Source of the DNA: a virus
Strand: one strand, 5' to 3'
Virus record (IMG/VR): IMGVR_UViG_3300046530_000360
Location: 1 to 54,530 of that record
Length of the DNA: 54,530 nt
The notes beneath the pieces were generated by a model, which saw only the letters and a list, made by a program, of their open reading frames with translations, did not search any database and had not been told where the DNA came from. Below, piece by piece: positions 6,552 through 14,639 of the stretch (position 1 is the first letter of the stretch; every line of letters begins with the position of its first letter). A program made the translations under genes and the position numbers.

Positions 6552-7145
6552 TCAAATAAAGAATCTGCGGACGGGGCGGACGAGCGCGGTGGTGATCTTG
6601 GCGCTGTAGCCCTGATTGCCATCAGCGAAGTGCATGTCGAATGCGTCGTTGGCAGAGCGCTGCGTTGACGACCAGTACGCGCCCTTGGCGATCAGGTCAT
6701 ACACCCAAGCCTGATGCAGCTGAGCAGCTGCTGGAAGATCGAAGTCAGCGTGCCCCTCTGCGGTATATGCCCGAGCCTCTTCTGCGGCTGGATGCCCCCC
6801 GGCGGCGATCAGCGCATCGGTATTGGCTTTGCCGTCCCACTTGCTGGTTGCAACAGATTCCTCGCCGTAGCGACCCCACTTGTGCTCGCCGAGGTCTTTG
6901 TCGGCGAAGATCAGGTAGTGCTCCGGGATATCACCGCGCGCCGGGACAAAGCCGCCATTAACACCGCCTTGGCCTGGCCAATATTCACCGACCGCCGGGA
7001 TGGGGCAGGGCACAACCGGCTGAACGTTGGCCGTCGGCGGCAATGTCTGGGCGAGCAGGCCAGCCATCAGCACCTGCACCATCCGCTCAGAGGTTCCTTT
7101 GATCTTGAGGCCGTCAGCCTCAATGGAAATCGTGTTGGTCTTCAT
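6552..7145 (-). CDS. DUF1566-like variable protein 2 (DGR-type target)
   Basis: 197 aa, AAGGAAAG before ATG 7145. It has an N-terminal helical region (LKIKGTSERMVQVLMAG), a Pro-rich linker, and a body sharing DKDLGEHKWGRYGEE with protein 3. The C-terminal lectin-like segment (DFDLPAAAQLHQAW, AYWSSTQRSAN, TALVRPVRR) carries variable repeat 2. It is adjacent to protein 1 and probably co-transcribed. The different N-termini of the three paralogues against near-identical C-termini argue for copying of the C-terminal segment, not simple gene duplication. Confidence 0.8.
   Translation of the reverse strand: MKTNTISIEADGLKIKGTSERMVQVLMAGLLAQTLPPTANVQPVVPCPIPAVGEYWPGQGGVNGGFVPARGDIPEHYLIFADKDLGEHKWGRYGEESVATSKWDGKANTDALIAAGGHPAAEEARAYTAEGHADFDLPAAAQLHQAWVYDLIAKGAYWSSTQRSANDAFDMHFADGNQGYSAKITTALVRPVRRFFI
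6591..6650 (-). repeat. Variable repeat VR2 (DGR-type)
   Basis: Aligned codon by codon with VR1 and VR3. Examples of variable codons (VR1/VR2/VR3): TAC/GAC/CTC, CTC/GAC/ACC, GAT/GCT/GGT, TAT/AAT/AGT, TGC/GGC/CTC. Constant codons between them include TTC, ATG, CAG and AAG. Confidence 0.78.
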
Positions 7146-7155
7146 TGTGCTTTCC

Positions 7156-7479
7156 TTACGAGGTGAGGTGCGGTGATTGGCTGGCGCGCTTCATTGAACG
7201 AAGCTCGCCTTGGAATGTTTTACGGTGGAAACCGATATGGCGCTCGACGTCGTGCCAGGTTGATCCTGCGGCGCGCATGTCGAGCGCCATCGTCAGATAT
7301 TCGGGCGTGAGCTGTTTGGGCTTGCCCTTGTTGCCGAGCACGATCCCGGCGGCGTTGAGGTAGCGCACGACGGTTGGGTATGAACAGCCGGCTGCGGCGG
7401 CGATGTAGTCAATCGAATTGCCCTCTGCGTGCATGCTGAAAATCAGCCCGACCGAGTCAGGCGATAACTTGGCTGTCAT
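7156..7479 (-). CDS. Helix-turn-helix phage protein
   Basis: 107 aa. ATG 7479 is chosen over ATG 7485 because AGAGGA lies 7 bases before it. Two helix-turn-helix-like segments are visible (GNSIDYIAAAAGCSYPTVVR and AGSTWHDVERHIGFHRKTF). Probably a small DNA-binding protein; target unknown. It precedes the variable-protein genes in the same transcription direction. Confidence 0.6.
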   Translation of the reverse strand: MTAKLSPDSVGLIFSMHAEGNSIDYIAAAAGCSYPTVVRYLNAAGIVLGNKGKPKQLTPEYLTMALDMRAAGSTWHDVERHIGFHRKTFQGELRSMKRASQSPHLTS

Positions 7480-7495
7480 GCTCATTCCTCTATGG

Positions 7496-7735
7496 TCACT
7501 GGACAGATGCCCTTGGGGCTGGAAGCTCTTTGGTGGACTCGATGAACCCCGTGGTTTCTACGTCGCCATCCATCGCGTTGATGAACAGCACCTCGACTTT
7601 CGCCGAATCAACCAACACCTTCGCAACCTCTGCAATCGCCTTGGCGCGCTCGATCTCCATTGGCTTGTCAGGGTCTTGAAGCGCTTCAAGCGTGGCGAAC
7701 AGGTGGTTCCTTAGGTCAGTCATCTTGTTTTTCAT
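7496..7735 (-). CDS. Small helical phage protein
   Basis: 79 aa, GAGG 7 bases before ATG 7735. The central part (MEIERAKAIAEVAKVLVDSA, then KVEVLFI) resembles small proteins often encoded next to phage HNH or DNA-binding genes. The start overlaps the end of the HNH gene by 20 bp. Function unknown. Confidence 0.55.
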   Translation of the reverse strand: MKNKMTDLRNHLFATLEALQDPDKPMEIERAKAIAEVAKVLVDSAKVEVLFINAMDGDVETTGFIESTKELPAPRASVQ

Positions 7736-8447
7736 TGGATGCCTCGCTGATCGCTTTCTTGAGCTTGCCGAGTTGGCGAATAGTGGATTTGAGTTCTGAC
7801 GGGTAGCGATGGATCGTATTGCGACGCATGTTCTCGGCGCGGGTGATCAGTTCAAGATTGTCGATATCGATATGCGCTGTGTTCTTGTCGCGGAAGACGA
7901 CGATGTGTCCAGGGGGCACCGTGCCGTTGAATTCCTCCCAGAGGATCATGTGCACCGACTTCCATCGGCGCTGCGGCGGCCCGTCATCGCGAATCTTGCG
8001 CTGCCGGATACCGTCTTTCGTGACTCGCTCTGTGCCAATTGGCTGCAGCAGGAGGGCGGCTTTGCCGTTCACTGTCCCCACCTTAAAGCGCGTTTCCGCT
8101 GAGCGCCCGCCGGCGGTGTAGCTCAGGCCCTTGTTCCAGGAGGTCTGGCCTTTCTGGAATCGTGTGCCGGTACCAGGATTGTTTTCTCGGCGCAGCCTGC
8201 ACGCATGCTCGCTAGCCAGGTAGGCTTCGCTGCGCTTCAATCCGAGCAGGTACGCCTTGTTGTAGATCGACCAGTACGGGCGCTGGAAGGCTTGGATGAG
8301 CTCAGGCATTGGCGTGTCCGGGTACAAAGCGCAGAGGCGGGATTCGTCATCTGGCGACCATGGCTTACGGTCTTTGGTGCGCCGCTTGGGCTCACGACTA
8401 AGACGGGCCAGCGCGCTATCAAAAGCTTGTTGAGCAATTGGATTCAT
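7716..8447 (-). CDS. HNH endonuclease
   Basis: 243 aa from ATG 8447 (MNPIAQQAFD). N-terminal helices with a Myb/HTH-like region (KPWSPDDESRLCALYPDT) are followed by the C-terminal HNH fold: VHMILWEEFNG, PPGHIVVFRDKN, IDIDNLELIT and ENMRRN. These are the H, N and H/N positions of the HNH_3 type. A longer frame starting at 9011 is open but its N-terminal 188 residues overlap another coding gene and are rejected. Likely a free-standing phage nicking/homing endonuclease. Confidence 0.8.
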   Translation of the reverse strand: MNPIAQQAFDSALARLSREPKRRTKDRKPWSPDDESRLCALYPDTPMPELIQAFQRPYWSIYNKAYLLGLKRSEAYLASEHACRLRRENNPGTGTRFQKGQTSWNKGLSYTAGGRSAETRFKVGTVNGKAALLLQPIGTERVTKDGIRQRKIRDDGPPQRRWKSVHMILWEEFNGTVPPGHIVVFRDKNTAHIDIDNLELITRAENMRRNTIHRYPSELKSTIRQLGKLKKAISEASNEKQDD

Positions 8448-8494
8448 GGCTTCGCCTCGTCGCTGGCGTGATTCGTTGAAGTCGGAAGCGGTGG

Positions 8495-8806
8495 TTATTC
8501 GTCGTTGCAGATGCGCAGCGATTCGCGCTGATAGGCGATAGCCAGTTTTGCCGACACGTTTTCGGGTATCTCGTAGGCGTGTCGCGGGGGAGAAAGCAGC
8601 GGCGCGGACTTTTGAGGCCCTAACGCATGAAGATGGTGAATCATCAGCGTGATGGCCTCGCCCTGTTCCTCGATGCCGCTCCAGGCCATAAGGTCTGTCA
8701 GTGCCTGGCGTGTGCCGGCCATGCAGTGCAGTCTGATCTCTTCCTCGCCGCGAGTCTTTCGCCTCGCCGCAGTCTTGGCTGAGCGCGCTTTCGGTTCGGC
8801 TGCCAT
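8495..8806 (-). CDS. Hypothetical phage protein
   Basis: 103 aa. A basic N-terminus (KARSAKTAARRKTRGEEEIR) is followed by an RHH-like helical segment (TRQALTDLMAWSGIEEQGEA). A small DNA-binding role is possible but not shown. It sits between the HNH gene and another helix-turn-helix-like gene. Confidence 0.55.
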   Translation of the reverse strand: MAAEPKARSAKTAARRKTRGEEEIRLHCMAGTRQALTDLMAWSGIEEQGEAITLMIHHLHALGPQKSAPLLSPPRHAYEIPENVSAKLAIAYQRESLRICNDE

Positions 8807-8808
8807 GG

Positions 8809-9459
8809 TTACTCCTGCTGCTTAGGCGCCCTAGGGAAGAAGGCCGGTCTTGCGTTGGATTTTGGATAGTCGATGTCGAAATTTTCGAGGATGCGAGTGA
8901 AAGCGCGATATGAAATGCCAGCCTTCTCGCGTGCTTGGTTGCGAGTAAGGCCAAGTTCCTTGAATGCCTTGATGCGTTCAGCGTCTTTGGCATCTTTCTC
9001 TTCATCAACATTGCAGCGCAGGTTAGCTTGGCTTTTGAATGCGGCCCGCTGAAACTTGAAGCCGTTGGCTTTGGCCATATTGGTCAGTGTTCGGCGCGAC
9101 AGACCAGTGCTCATGATCGCTTGCGCGTAGGTCATGGTTTCGGCGAGCTTTCTGATGCGCTTGATCAGTTCCAGCTTTTCCCGAGATCGCTCTATGGCCC
9201 GTTCCTCGCGTTCAATATCGCGCTGTGCAAGTTTATCGCGCCATGCTGGCGTTTCTGGCTTTGTTACCGGCTTGGCTTTGGCTGCCTTCTTCTTCGGTGG
9301 CGGCTCATGCCTCACTGGCGGCGGCACAAAGCTCGGTCCCTGCAATACCTCAATAGTCCCTCCTTTGTTCAAGAAGGCCTCCTGAAGCAGGGCAAGTTCG
9401 TGGCGTTGAGGGTCGAGTATCTGGATCATGGAAAGCTCTGTGCTGACGTATGCGTTCAT
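8809..9459 (-). CDS. Phage protein with coiled coil and helix-turn-helix segments
   Basis: 216 aa. Pro/Lys-rich linker (PPPKKKAAKAKPVTKPE), coiled coil (about 75-105), then two HTH-like stretches (TMTYAQAIMSTGLSRRTL and LTRNQAREKAGISYRAF). The start overlaps the exonuclease stop by ATGA (9456-9459), suggesting coupled translation with the recombination genes. Function unknown; DNA binding is inferred. Confidence 0.6.
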   Translation of the reverse strand: MNAYVSTELSMIQILDPQRHELALLQEAFLNKGGTIEVLQGPSFVPPPVRHEPPPKKKAAKAKPVTKPETPAWRDKLAQRDIEREERAIERSREKLELIKRIRKLAETMTYAQAIMSTGLSRRTLTNMAKANGFKFQRAAFKSQANLRCNVDEEKDAKDAERIKAFKELGLTRNQAREKAGISYRAFTRILENFDIDYPKSNARPAFFPRAPKQQE

Positions 9460-10085
9460 GCTGCACCTCTCATTCGGCCTCGCATTTCCTGTTCAAGTTC
9501 GGCCAGCTCTTCTAGGAAGGCCTTGATCTCGGCTTCCATCTCGCGACCGCGCTTGAAGTCGAAGTCGTAGCGGAAGCAGACGTATTGCAGCTCTTCAGGC
9601 AAGCGGTCGTCGTAACTCACGAAGTCCGCCCAATGGCGACCTGTGCAAGCCATCTGGGCCAGCATCTGCCATTCGTACTGCGGGTCGTGGCGGCGTGACT
9701 GCATGGTTGCGATGTGCGTGGCAGTGTTCGGGCACTTGATCTCCAGCACTCCGTCATCGCCGGCGAGCCCGTCAGGCGACGCCCCGAAGCATTCAATCTT
9801 CGGGTGCATTACCAGCCCGGTTTCGACGACCATCAGGCCTTTGTCGGCCTCGTAGGCCATGCAGGCAAATGGCTCAAGCTCAACGCCTCGTTGCACAGCG
9901 GCATTACGGGACAGATCCATGCCGCCTTGCTGGCCGGTCAGTCGTTCGCACAGCAACTCCATCATGTAGTTTTTGCGAGTGGCAGAAGGCGCGCCACCGC
10001 GCCCGCTGGCCATCACATCCTTAACGCGGCTGGCCGTGACGTTACCTAGGCGTGCCGCAAACCACTCTTCGCTACGCTGCTCCAT
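9456..10085 (-). CDS. YqaJ/lambda-exonuclease-family nuclease
   Basis: 209 aa. A 5'-3' double-strand exonuclease that makes 3' tails for the annealing protein. Features of the PD-(D/E)xK fold: EEWFAARLGNVTAS near the N-terminus, E71 in RGVELEPFA, D105 in SPDGL, and E115-x-K117 in LEIKCP. Length is close to lambda Exo (226 aa). It overlaps recT by 14 bp, the standard exonuclease/annealase pair. Confidence 0.9.
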   Translation of the reverse strand: MEQRSEEWFAARLGNVTASRVKDVMASGRGGAPSATRKNYMMELLCERLTGQQGGMDLSRNAAVQRGVELEPFACMAYEADKGLMVVETGLVMHPKIECFGASPDGLAGDDGVLEIKCPNTATHIATMQSRRHDPQYEWQMLAQMACTGRHWADFVSYDDRLPEELQYVCFRYDFDFKRGREMEAEIKAFLEELAELEQEMRGRMRGAA

Positions 10086-11016
10086 CTAACACCTCCTCGG
10101 CTTGGCCTTCGATAGGCGCAGTCTCTGCTTTGATGGCCTCGCCGCGCCTAGTCACTTCCGCCTTGAAGCGAGCGTGACCTGCGGCGTCTTTGGCTTGCTT
10201 CATGGCTGCCGTACCCTGGTGATAAACCTCGGTCAGTGCTTCCAGACTTCCAGCCTTCATCGCAAGGTCGATCCAGCTGTTGACCAATTCGGGATCAGTC
10301 GGTGCCGAACCGGGCATTCCGACCAAACCTTCTCCGCCATCCGTGTTCAGGTGGTGGATGGCCTGCTCAAGCCGGTCTGTCTTCGGCCAGAACTTGTAAC
10401 CTCGCTTCACCACCGTCTTTTTCGCCATCTCGCCCGGGTCTGTCACCCAAGGGCAAGACTTCTTCTTATCGACCCATGCCCTCCAGGCGCTCGACCGGTC
10501 TCGAATGGCGTTGACGTCGTCAATGCCCATCGTCTCAGTTAGGTAGTCGCCGTCGGCGGTCTTGACCACCACGTATACGCCAACCGCCTCGCCGCGATCT
10601 TTGGCGAACGGTTTGTAGGTATGGGTGGGAGGCTTGTCGAAGCCGTTCAGTGCGAAGACGTCAGCTTCATGGACAAGTTCAGCCTGGGCCCAGCGTATGG
10701 CGCCGGTGGCCATGGCCAGATCCATCAGTCCGATATAGCTGATGTCGAGGCATATCTTGCCGTCGCGCGGGACCAGATAAGCCTGTTTCTTAGCTGGATT
10801 CAGGCTGATACCGATAGCCGCGATGTTCGTGATTGCGTTAACCACCGACTGCCGGTTTTGCAATGCGATCTTGGTGGCATATTCACCGGCAGTGATAATT
10901 TGGATGGCGAACTCTGCCTCTCGATCAAAGTTGATCGAACGGTCGGTTAGGACATTGGCGAACTGGTTGCGGGCGCCGTAGATGTCCTGAGTAATCGTTG
11001 CGATTGCTTGACTCAT
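10072..11016 (-). CDS. recT: RecT-family single-strand annealing protein
   Basis: 314 aa. Anneals complementary ssDNA during phage recombination and replication. The RecT core is clear: NAITNIAAIGISLNPAKKQA, YLVPRDGKICLDISYIGLMD, then VYVVVKTADG and WVTDPGEMAKKTVVKRG. The C-terminal tail is acidic and variable. It lies directly upstream of the nuclease gene and downstream of a coiled-coil gene often paired with recT in phages. Confidence 0.93.
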   Translation of the reverse strand: MSQAIATITQDIYGARNQFANVLTDRSINFDREAEFAIQIITAGEYATKIALQNRQSVVNAITNIAAIGISLNPAKKQAYLVPRDGKICLDISYIGLMDLAMATGAIRWAQAELVHEADVFALNGFDKPPTHTYKPFAKDRGEAVGVYVVVKTADGDYLTETMGIDDVNAIRDRSSAWRAWVDKKKSCPWVTDPGEMAKKTVVKRGYKFWPKTDRLEQAIHHLNTDGGEGLVGMPGSAPTDPELVNSWIDLAMKAGSLEALTEVYHQGTAAMKQAKDAAGHARFKAEVTRRGEAIKAETAPIEGQAEEVLDGAA

Positions 11017-11023
11017 GACAACC

Positions 11024-12181
11024 TCAGTATGTAATTGCGATGGCTGGGATCTTGCGCTGAGCGATCAGAGTGATCGCCTGCTTGGCGCATTCCTCGGTCA
11101 TACCGCCGGCGACAAATGCTTCCAGAGCCGTGCGATTGATCTTCTTCTTGTGCTCAAGATCGGCTTCGCGGGCTTGGGCCTGCTCCAGTTCAAAGGCCGC
11201 TGCTGCGGCTTGGCGGGCCAGTTCGTTCTGGCGCGCTTGCTCGACGGCCTGCTCTTGGCGCTGCACAGCAGCGATGCGGTCTTGCTCGGCGCGCTGCTCA
11301 GCTGCCAACTGGTCGGCCTTGGCCTGTGCTGCTTGGCGCTCGGCTTGCTCGGCCTGGAGTTGCAATTGCAGGCGCTGACGTTCTGCGGCTGCTTCTGCGT
11401 CCCGTGCAGCTTGCTCTGTGGCGCGCTGTGCGGCGGCAGCCTGGTCGAGCAGTTCCTGTTCGCGTCGTGCAGCAGCATCGCGTTCGGCCTGAGCGCGTTG
11501 CTCAGCTTCGATGCGAGCCTGTTCGGCTGCGGCACTGGCAATCGCTACCTCGCGATCACGCTGGGCCTGTGCTTCGGCCTCAGCGCGCAAACGGACCAGT
11601 TCGGCCTGCTCAGCTTCGTATTGCTGGCGAGTGGAGAGGGCGGCGCGCAACTTGGTCAGCGTCGATTCCTTGGCGCGGGCGGCTTCGGTTTCGAATTCCT
11701 CCCAGTGCTCGCCCATCTGCACGCTTTCAACCGACGTGATGGATTCCAGCAGGACGGCGGCATTGACGTCGGCCAGGTCCGTGCAGAAATCGTGAATAGC
11801 TTGAACCGCATCCACATGCTTGTCCTTGCGAGCAGTCTCGGCAGCTTCCCAATCAGTCAGCGGCTTGCGAGTTTCGTCGCGCAGCGCATCCATGGCGTCG
11901 ACGAACTCGCGAAGTTCAGCCTCCACGACCCTGGGCATTTCCTTGAGGCGCTTCAGGTATTCGCGGCCAGGCTTCTCGACGGCCACCTTCGACTTGCTGA
12001 CCTTGGCGGCGAGCGAAGCGATGCGGTCGCGGCCTTTGGCGGTGGACAGGTCCGGCACCTGGGAGCTGACTTCCTCCTTCACGGCGTGCAGGAATGGCTT
12101 CAGGCCGTCCTTCACGTAGATGGCCGGGGCATTGGCTTCGCTGATGTCGTCGATGGTTACGGCAATTTGATTCGCAGACAT
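11024..12181 (-). CDS. Long coiled-coil phage protein linked to RecT/Exo
   Basis: 385 aa. N-terminal about 150 residues form a helical domain (PDLSTAKGRDRIASLAAKVS, RPLTDWEAAE); about 170-340 is an almost uninterrupted Ala/Glu/Gln/Arg coiled coil; the C-terminus (KKINRTALEAFVAGGMTEEC) is a small helical end. Proteins of this layout are common beside recT genes in temperate phages, but the role is not known. The large antisense frame at 11015-12229 is a by-product of the repetitive codon use. Confidence 0.75.
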   Translation of the reverse strand: MSANQIAVTIDDISEANAPAIYVKDGLKPFLHAVKEEVSSQVPDLSTAKGRDRIASLAAKVSKSKVAVEKPGREYLKRLKEMPRVVEAELREFVDAMDALRDETRKPLTDWEAAETARKDKHVDAVQAIHDFCTDLADVNAAVLLESITSVESVQMGEHWEEFETEAARAKESTLTKLRAALSTRQQYEAEQAELVRLRAEAEAQAQRDREVAIASAAAEQARIEAEQRAQAERDAAARREQELLDQAAAAQRATEQAARDAEAAAERQRLQLQLQAEQAERQAAQAKADQLAAEQRAEQDRIAAVQRQEQAVEQARQNELARQAAAAAFELEQAQAREADLEHKKKINRTALEAFVAGGMTEECAKQAITLIAQRKIPAIAITY

Positions 12182-12410
12182 GGGGAGCTCCTTCCGCCAT
12201 GCAGGCGGCGTATGAGTTCGAGTTATTGAGTGAGGATGGGATATCAGGTCACAAACGGTCTGGGTTAGCCCGCTTGGCTAGGTCTCCACAGACAGCCTTG
12301 CAGGTGAAGGACCAGCTCCTATTCGCCCTGATTGGCGGTGATGTCTTATCGCGCTCTTGCCGCCTTGCGCGTCTGGGCCATCCAGTTAAGGCCCTCCCAG
12401 CGAGGGTGAA
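12182..12410. other. Non-coding stretch in the leftward operon
   Basis: No convincing gene on either strand. The minus strand holds GGAAGGAG just before the ATG at 12181, which sets that start. The rest shows only an 11-codon frame (MAQTRKAARAR) with no support. Confidence 0.5.
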
Positions 12411-12527
12411 TTACTGCGTGAGCTGACTGACGTAGGAGCTGGCCAGCATGACGAAGGTGGTGCCGAGGAGGACAACAGCTGAGCCGCGCCACACGTACAG
12501 TCGGCGGGCCTTTTGGAATGCGGTCAT
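12411..12527 (-). CDS. 38-aa single-span membrane protein
   Basis: Basic N-terminus (MTAFQKARRLYVWRG) followed by one membrane span (SAVVLLGTTFVMLASSYV), N-in by the positive-inside rule. The ATG overlaps the stop of the upstream gene as ATGA. Function unknown; one of a run of very small proteins. Confidence 0.55.
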   Translation of the reverse strand: MTAFQKARRLYVWRGSAVVLLGTTFVMLASSYVSQLTQ

Positions 12528-12766
12528 CCGATCACCTCGCTATAGAAAGGCTTGTCCGCAGGCAGTTCGTCGTTATCCATGACTGCACATTCGTGATCGC
12601 GTAGACCGTCAAATTCAGGCTTGCGCCAAGCGCGAATATCGATCCAGTCGCCGAAGTCGCCAGGGTAATTGTTGATACCGACCAACTTCGCTCGAGTTAT
12701 GGTTTCGGCGAAGACCATTTGACAGCCATATGCTGGCTCGCCGTCGTGAACCATCCAGCACTTCAT
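12524..12766 (-). CDS. Hypothetical phage protein
   Basis: 80 aa starting MKCWMVHDGEPAYG. Compact globular look with many aromatic residues; no domain recognised. ATGA overlap with the gene upstream and the gene downstream shows translational coupling. Confidence 0.6.
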   Translation of the reverse strand: MKCWMVHDGEPAYGCQMVFAETITRAKLVGINNYPGDFGDWIDIRAWRKPEFDGLRDHECAVMDNDELPADKPFYSEVIG

Positions 12767-12882
12767 TTCGCTACCGCCACAGGAAGGCTGATCTGCCGCG
12801 GCTCGCCGTTCTCTTTGAACAGGCTGTACTGCATGAGCAGGATGGTCAGGCCGAAAGCGAGGATCCAGTAGAAGGTTTTCAT
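12763..12882 (-). CDS. 39-aa single-span membrane protein
   Basis: MKTFYWILAFGLTILLMQYS is one membrane span, followed by a short polar tail (KENGEPRQISLPVAVAK). The preferred start is ATG 12882; the longer open frame to 13137 overlaps other small genes. The end overlaps the next gene as ATGA. Confidence 0.55.
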   Translation of the reverse strand: MKTFYWILAFGLTILLMQYSLFKENGEPRQISLPVAVAK

Positions 12883-12884
12883 GG

Positions 12885-13016
12885 CTATTTCCCCTTGTAC
12901 CGAACCGGCACGAACGTGTACTGCTCCTGCCCGTGGTGATGGACAGACCAGAACTCCATGTCGATGCGGCTCATCAGTTCCTGGAAGGTGTAGATGCGGG
13001 TGGCGAGGCGTTTCAT
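12885..13016 (-). CDS. 43-aa hypothetical protein
   Basis: MKRLATRIYTFQELMSRIDM, then EFWSVHHHGQEQYTF and a basic end. ATG 13016 has GGAG nearby upstream. Not related to anything I recognise. Confidence 0.5.
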   Translation of the reverse strand: MKRLATRIYTFQELMSRIDMEFWSVHHHGQEQYTFVPVRYKGK

Positions 13017-13018
13017 GG

Positions 13019-13255
13019 CTAAAGCTCCTGTGGCTGGTCAGGCAGCGGTATCCAGTGCGTTGGCGTCCATACGGCTTCTCGCCCGCTCGACTCCTGCCAA
13101 TGAGGGACATGGTTTTTCGCGTAGGCGTTGGTGCCAAATGTCAGCTCGCCGACGTACCCTGGCTTTCCGGCAATTACGCGGACGCGCTGTGCGTATTTCG
13201 GGGCGGTCATGTCTATTTCTGGGAGCCTGTCACTGCATGCGATCCAGCTGCTCAC
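13019..13255 (-). CDS. DUF551-like protein
   Basis: 78 aa starting at GTG 13255, which overlaps the upstream stop as GTGA. The opening SSWIACSDRLPE and closing WTPTHWIPLPDQP are the hallmark ends of DUF551, small proteins common in phages and of unknown function. A diverged relative lies at 14304-14504. Confidence 0.75.
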   Translation of the reverse strand: MSSWIACSDRLPEIDMTAPKYAQRVRVIAGKPGYVGELTFGTNAYAKNHVPHWQESSGREAVWTPTHWIPLPDQPQEL

Positions 13256-13386
13256 GTCAGCCTCACAACCAGCATGCCGCGCCGGGTCTGAACCTTGATG
13301 CGCTGAGGCAGATCAGCGACCAGAAAAAAGCCTCGCGATTGCAAGGCTTGGGTCAACGCTGCGTGGGTTCTCGCGATGATGGTCAT
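13252..13386 (-). CDS. 44-aa hypothetical protein
   Basis: MTIIARTHAALTQALQSRGF followed by a short strand-rich end (MLVVRLT). GCAAGGAG lies upstream of the ATG, and the stop overlaps the next start. Function unknown. Confidence 0.5.
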   Translation of the reverse strand: MTIIARTHAALTQALQSRGFFLVADLPQRIKVQTRRGMLVVRLT

Positions 13387-13592
13387 ATCGCATCTCCTTG
13401 CCTGGTGCGCACAGCAATGCGCCGGACGCGCTCGCAGTAGTGGTTGAACTCTTCAGGGTCGATGGCATTGATCGAGAAGTAGGCGATCACAAGGGTTTCC
13501 GCTCTGGCCTCATCAACATCGCCGGCGCCCGGGAGCAGCATGGTGTCGATTGCCGAATCGATGGCGTTTACCGCGATTTCATGATGATTCAC
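13383..13592 (-). CDS. Hypothetical phage protein
   Basis: 69 aa from GTG 13592, which overlaps the previous stop as GTGA. Helical and acidic (AIDSAIDTMLLPGAGDVDEA), ending FNHYCERVRR plus a basic tail. The longer frame to 13691 is rejected because it reads as Arg-rich shadow sequence. Confidence 0.5.
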   Translation of the reverse strand: MNHHEIAVNAIDSAIDTMLLPGAGDVDEARAETLVIAYFSINAIDPEEFNHYCERVRRIAVRTRQGDAI

Positions 13593-14026
13593 AGTTCGCC
13601 ACCTACGTCGTCTTCTGCGGCTTCGCGCTGGGCGGCTACGGCGTCGGTCGCGTGGTCGCGCAGGAATTCGGCGGCGATCTCTTCCAGGCACTGGCGTGGA
13701 CGGTCGTTGCCGAGCAGATACTTCGCGTGAGTGACTGCTTCGCTTTGGCTGCCGACGATCACGCTCAAGACCAGCTTGGCGAACGAGTCTCGGTCGTCCA
13801 GCCCGTCGATCTGGCGCTCATTCAGGTAGAGCTGCAGGTAGGTCGCGTACTGGGCTGCAGTCACCTTCTGCGGAGTACCACGGCGGCGCTTCCAAGTGAC
13901 ATCGCAACCGCGCACCAGCTGCTCAGCCGAATGCTCCAACCATTCCCGCTCTTCTTCCGTCTCGCTGACTTCAGGAGGCAACTGCGCATCGTGCCAAGCC
14001 TGACAAATCTTCAATACTGCGTTCAT
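13589..14026 (-). CDS. Hypothetical phage protein
   Basis: 145 aa. Helical with an acidic start (PPEVSETEEEREWLEH) and Lys/Arg-rich loop (TWKRRRGTPQKVTAAQYATY). No domain assigned. Stop/start overlaps on both sides. Confidence 0.55.
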   Translation of the reverse strand: MNAVLKICQAWHDAQLPPEVSETEEEREWLEHSAEQLVRGCDVTWKRRRGTPQKVTAAQYATYLQLYLNERQIDGLDDRDSFAKLVLSVIVGSQSEAVTHAKYLLGNDRPRQCLEEIAAEFLRDHATDAVAAQREAAEDDVGGEL

Positions 14027-14283
14027 GGCTGAGCCCTCTGGTTCTGCGCTCGGTAGTGGCGCACAAAGCCGTCAGTGAGACGCTTGATGATTCGCGGGTA
14101 TCGCTCGGGATCATGAAGGCGACAGGGCAGCTCTTCGCGCCCCCACATCTCGTGGTCGCAGTAGTCGCACTCACAGTGCTTGTTCAGCAGGGCGCGAGCT
14201 TCAGCTTTGCAAGCAGCTCGCAACGTGAACCATCGGCGGCCACCGCCACGGAAGACGGCAGCATGCTCAGTCGTGACGTTCAT
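14023..14283 (-). CDS. Small Cys/His-rich protein
   Basis: 86 aa with NKHCECDYCDHEMWG, a cluster that could bind zinc, followed by CRLHDPERYPRIIKR. The basic character suggests nucleic-acid contact. ATGA overlap with the next gene. Confidence 0.55.
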   Translation of the reverse strand: MNVTTEHAAVFRGGGRRWFTLRAACKAEARALLNKHCECDYCDHEMWGREELPCRLHDPERYPRIIKRLTDGFVRHYRAQNQRAQP

Positions 14284-14303
14284 GGTCGCCTCCGATCAGC
14301 GGG

Positions 14304-14504
14304 TTATTCGGTTGGTGGTACCGGTGTGTCAAACCAGCGAACAGGGCGACTGGCATATTGGTGTTTGCATTTTTGGTAGCTGGCAAGAAGCCATGTGCCC
14401 ATATGGTTCAAGCGCCCAACACGTTGCGAGCCGTCTTCGAGTTGAATCGGTACATCCCTATATCGCTCGGGCAGCTCATCGCTGCACTTGATCCATCCGC
14501 TCAT
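14304..14504 (-). CDS. DUF551-like protein, diverged
   Basis: 66 aa from ATG 14504: SGWIKCSDELPERYRDVPI, then RPVRWFDTPVPPTE at the end. Same start and end motifs as the protein at 13019-13255, so the operon has two relatives. Confidence 0.65.
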   Translation of the reverse strand: MSGWIKCSDELPERYRDVPIQLEDGSQRVGRLNHMGTWLLASYQKCKHQYASRPVRWFDTPVPPTE

Positions 14505-14516
14505 CTCAATCTCCAA

Positions 14517-14639
14517 TCAGGCGATATACCCGCCCGGCATTGTGGTAACGACCTTCCGAGGTGCGTCATGCATCCGACCTTTGGCGCAGTCGTGGACGTC
14601 GGGGCGGGGTTTTCGGGGTGCGAGGGCTGTGCGTTTCAT
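14517..14639 (-). CDS. 40-aa basic protein
   Basis: MKRTALAPRKPRPDVHDCAK, then HDAPRKVVTTMPGGYIA. Strongly basic, overlapping the previous stop as ATGA. A small nucleic-acid-binding peptide is possible but not shown. Confidence 0.45.
   Translation of the reverse strand: MKRTALAPRKPRPDVHDCAKGRMHDAPRKVVTTMPGGYIA

Noticed and set aside
7716-9011. 431-codon version of the HNH gene.
   Set aside because: The extra 188 N-terminal codons overlap the genes at 8495-9459 and read as Arg/Ser-rich noise.
11015-12229. A 404-codon frame on the plus strand, Leu/Gly/Cys rich.
   Set aside because: It is the antisense of the coiled-coil gene; its length comes from Ala/Glu/Gln codon repetition on the minus strand, and it has no ribosome site or protein-like pattern.
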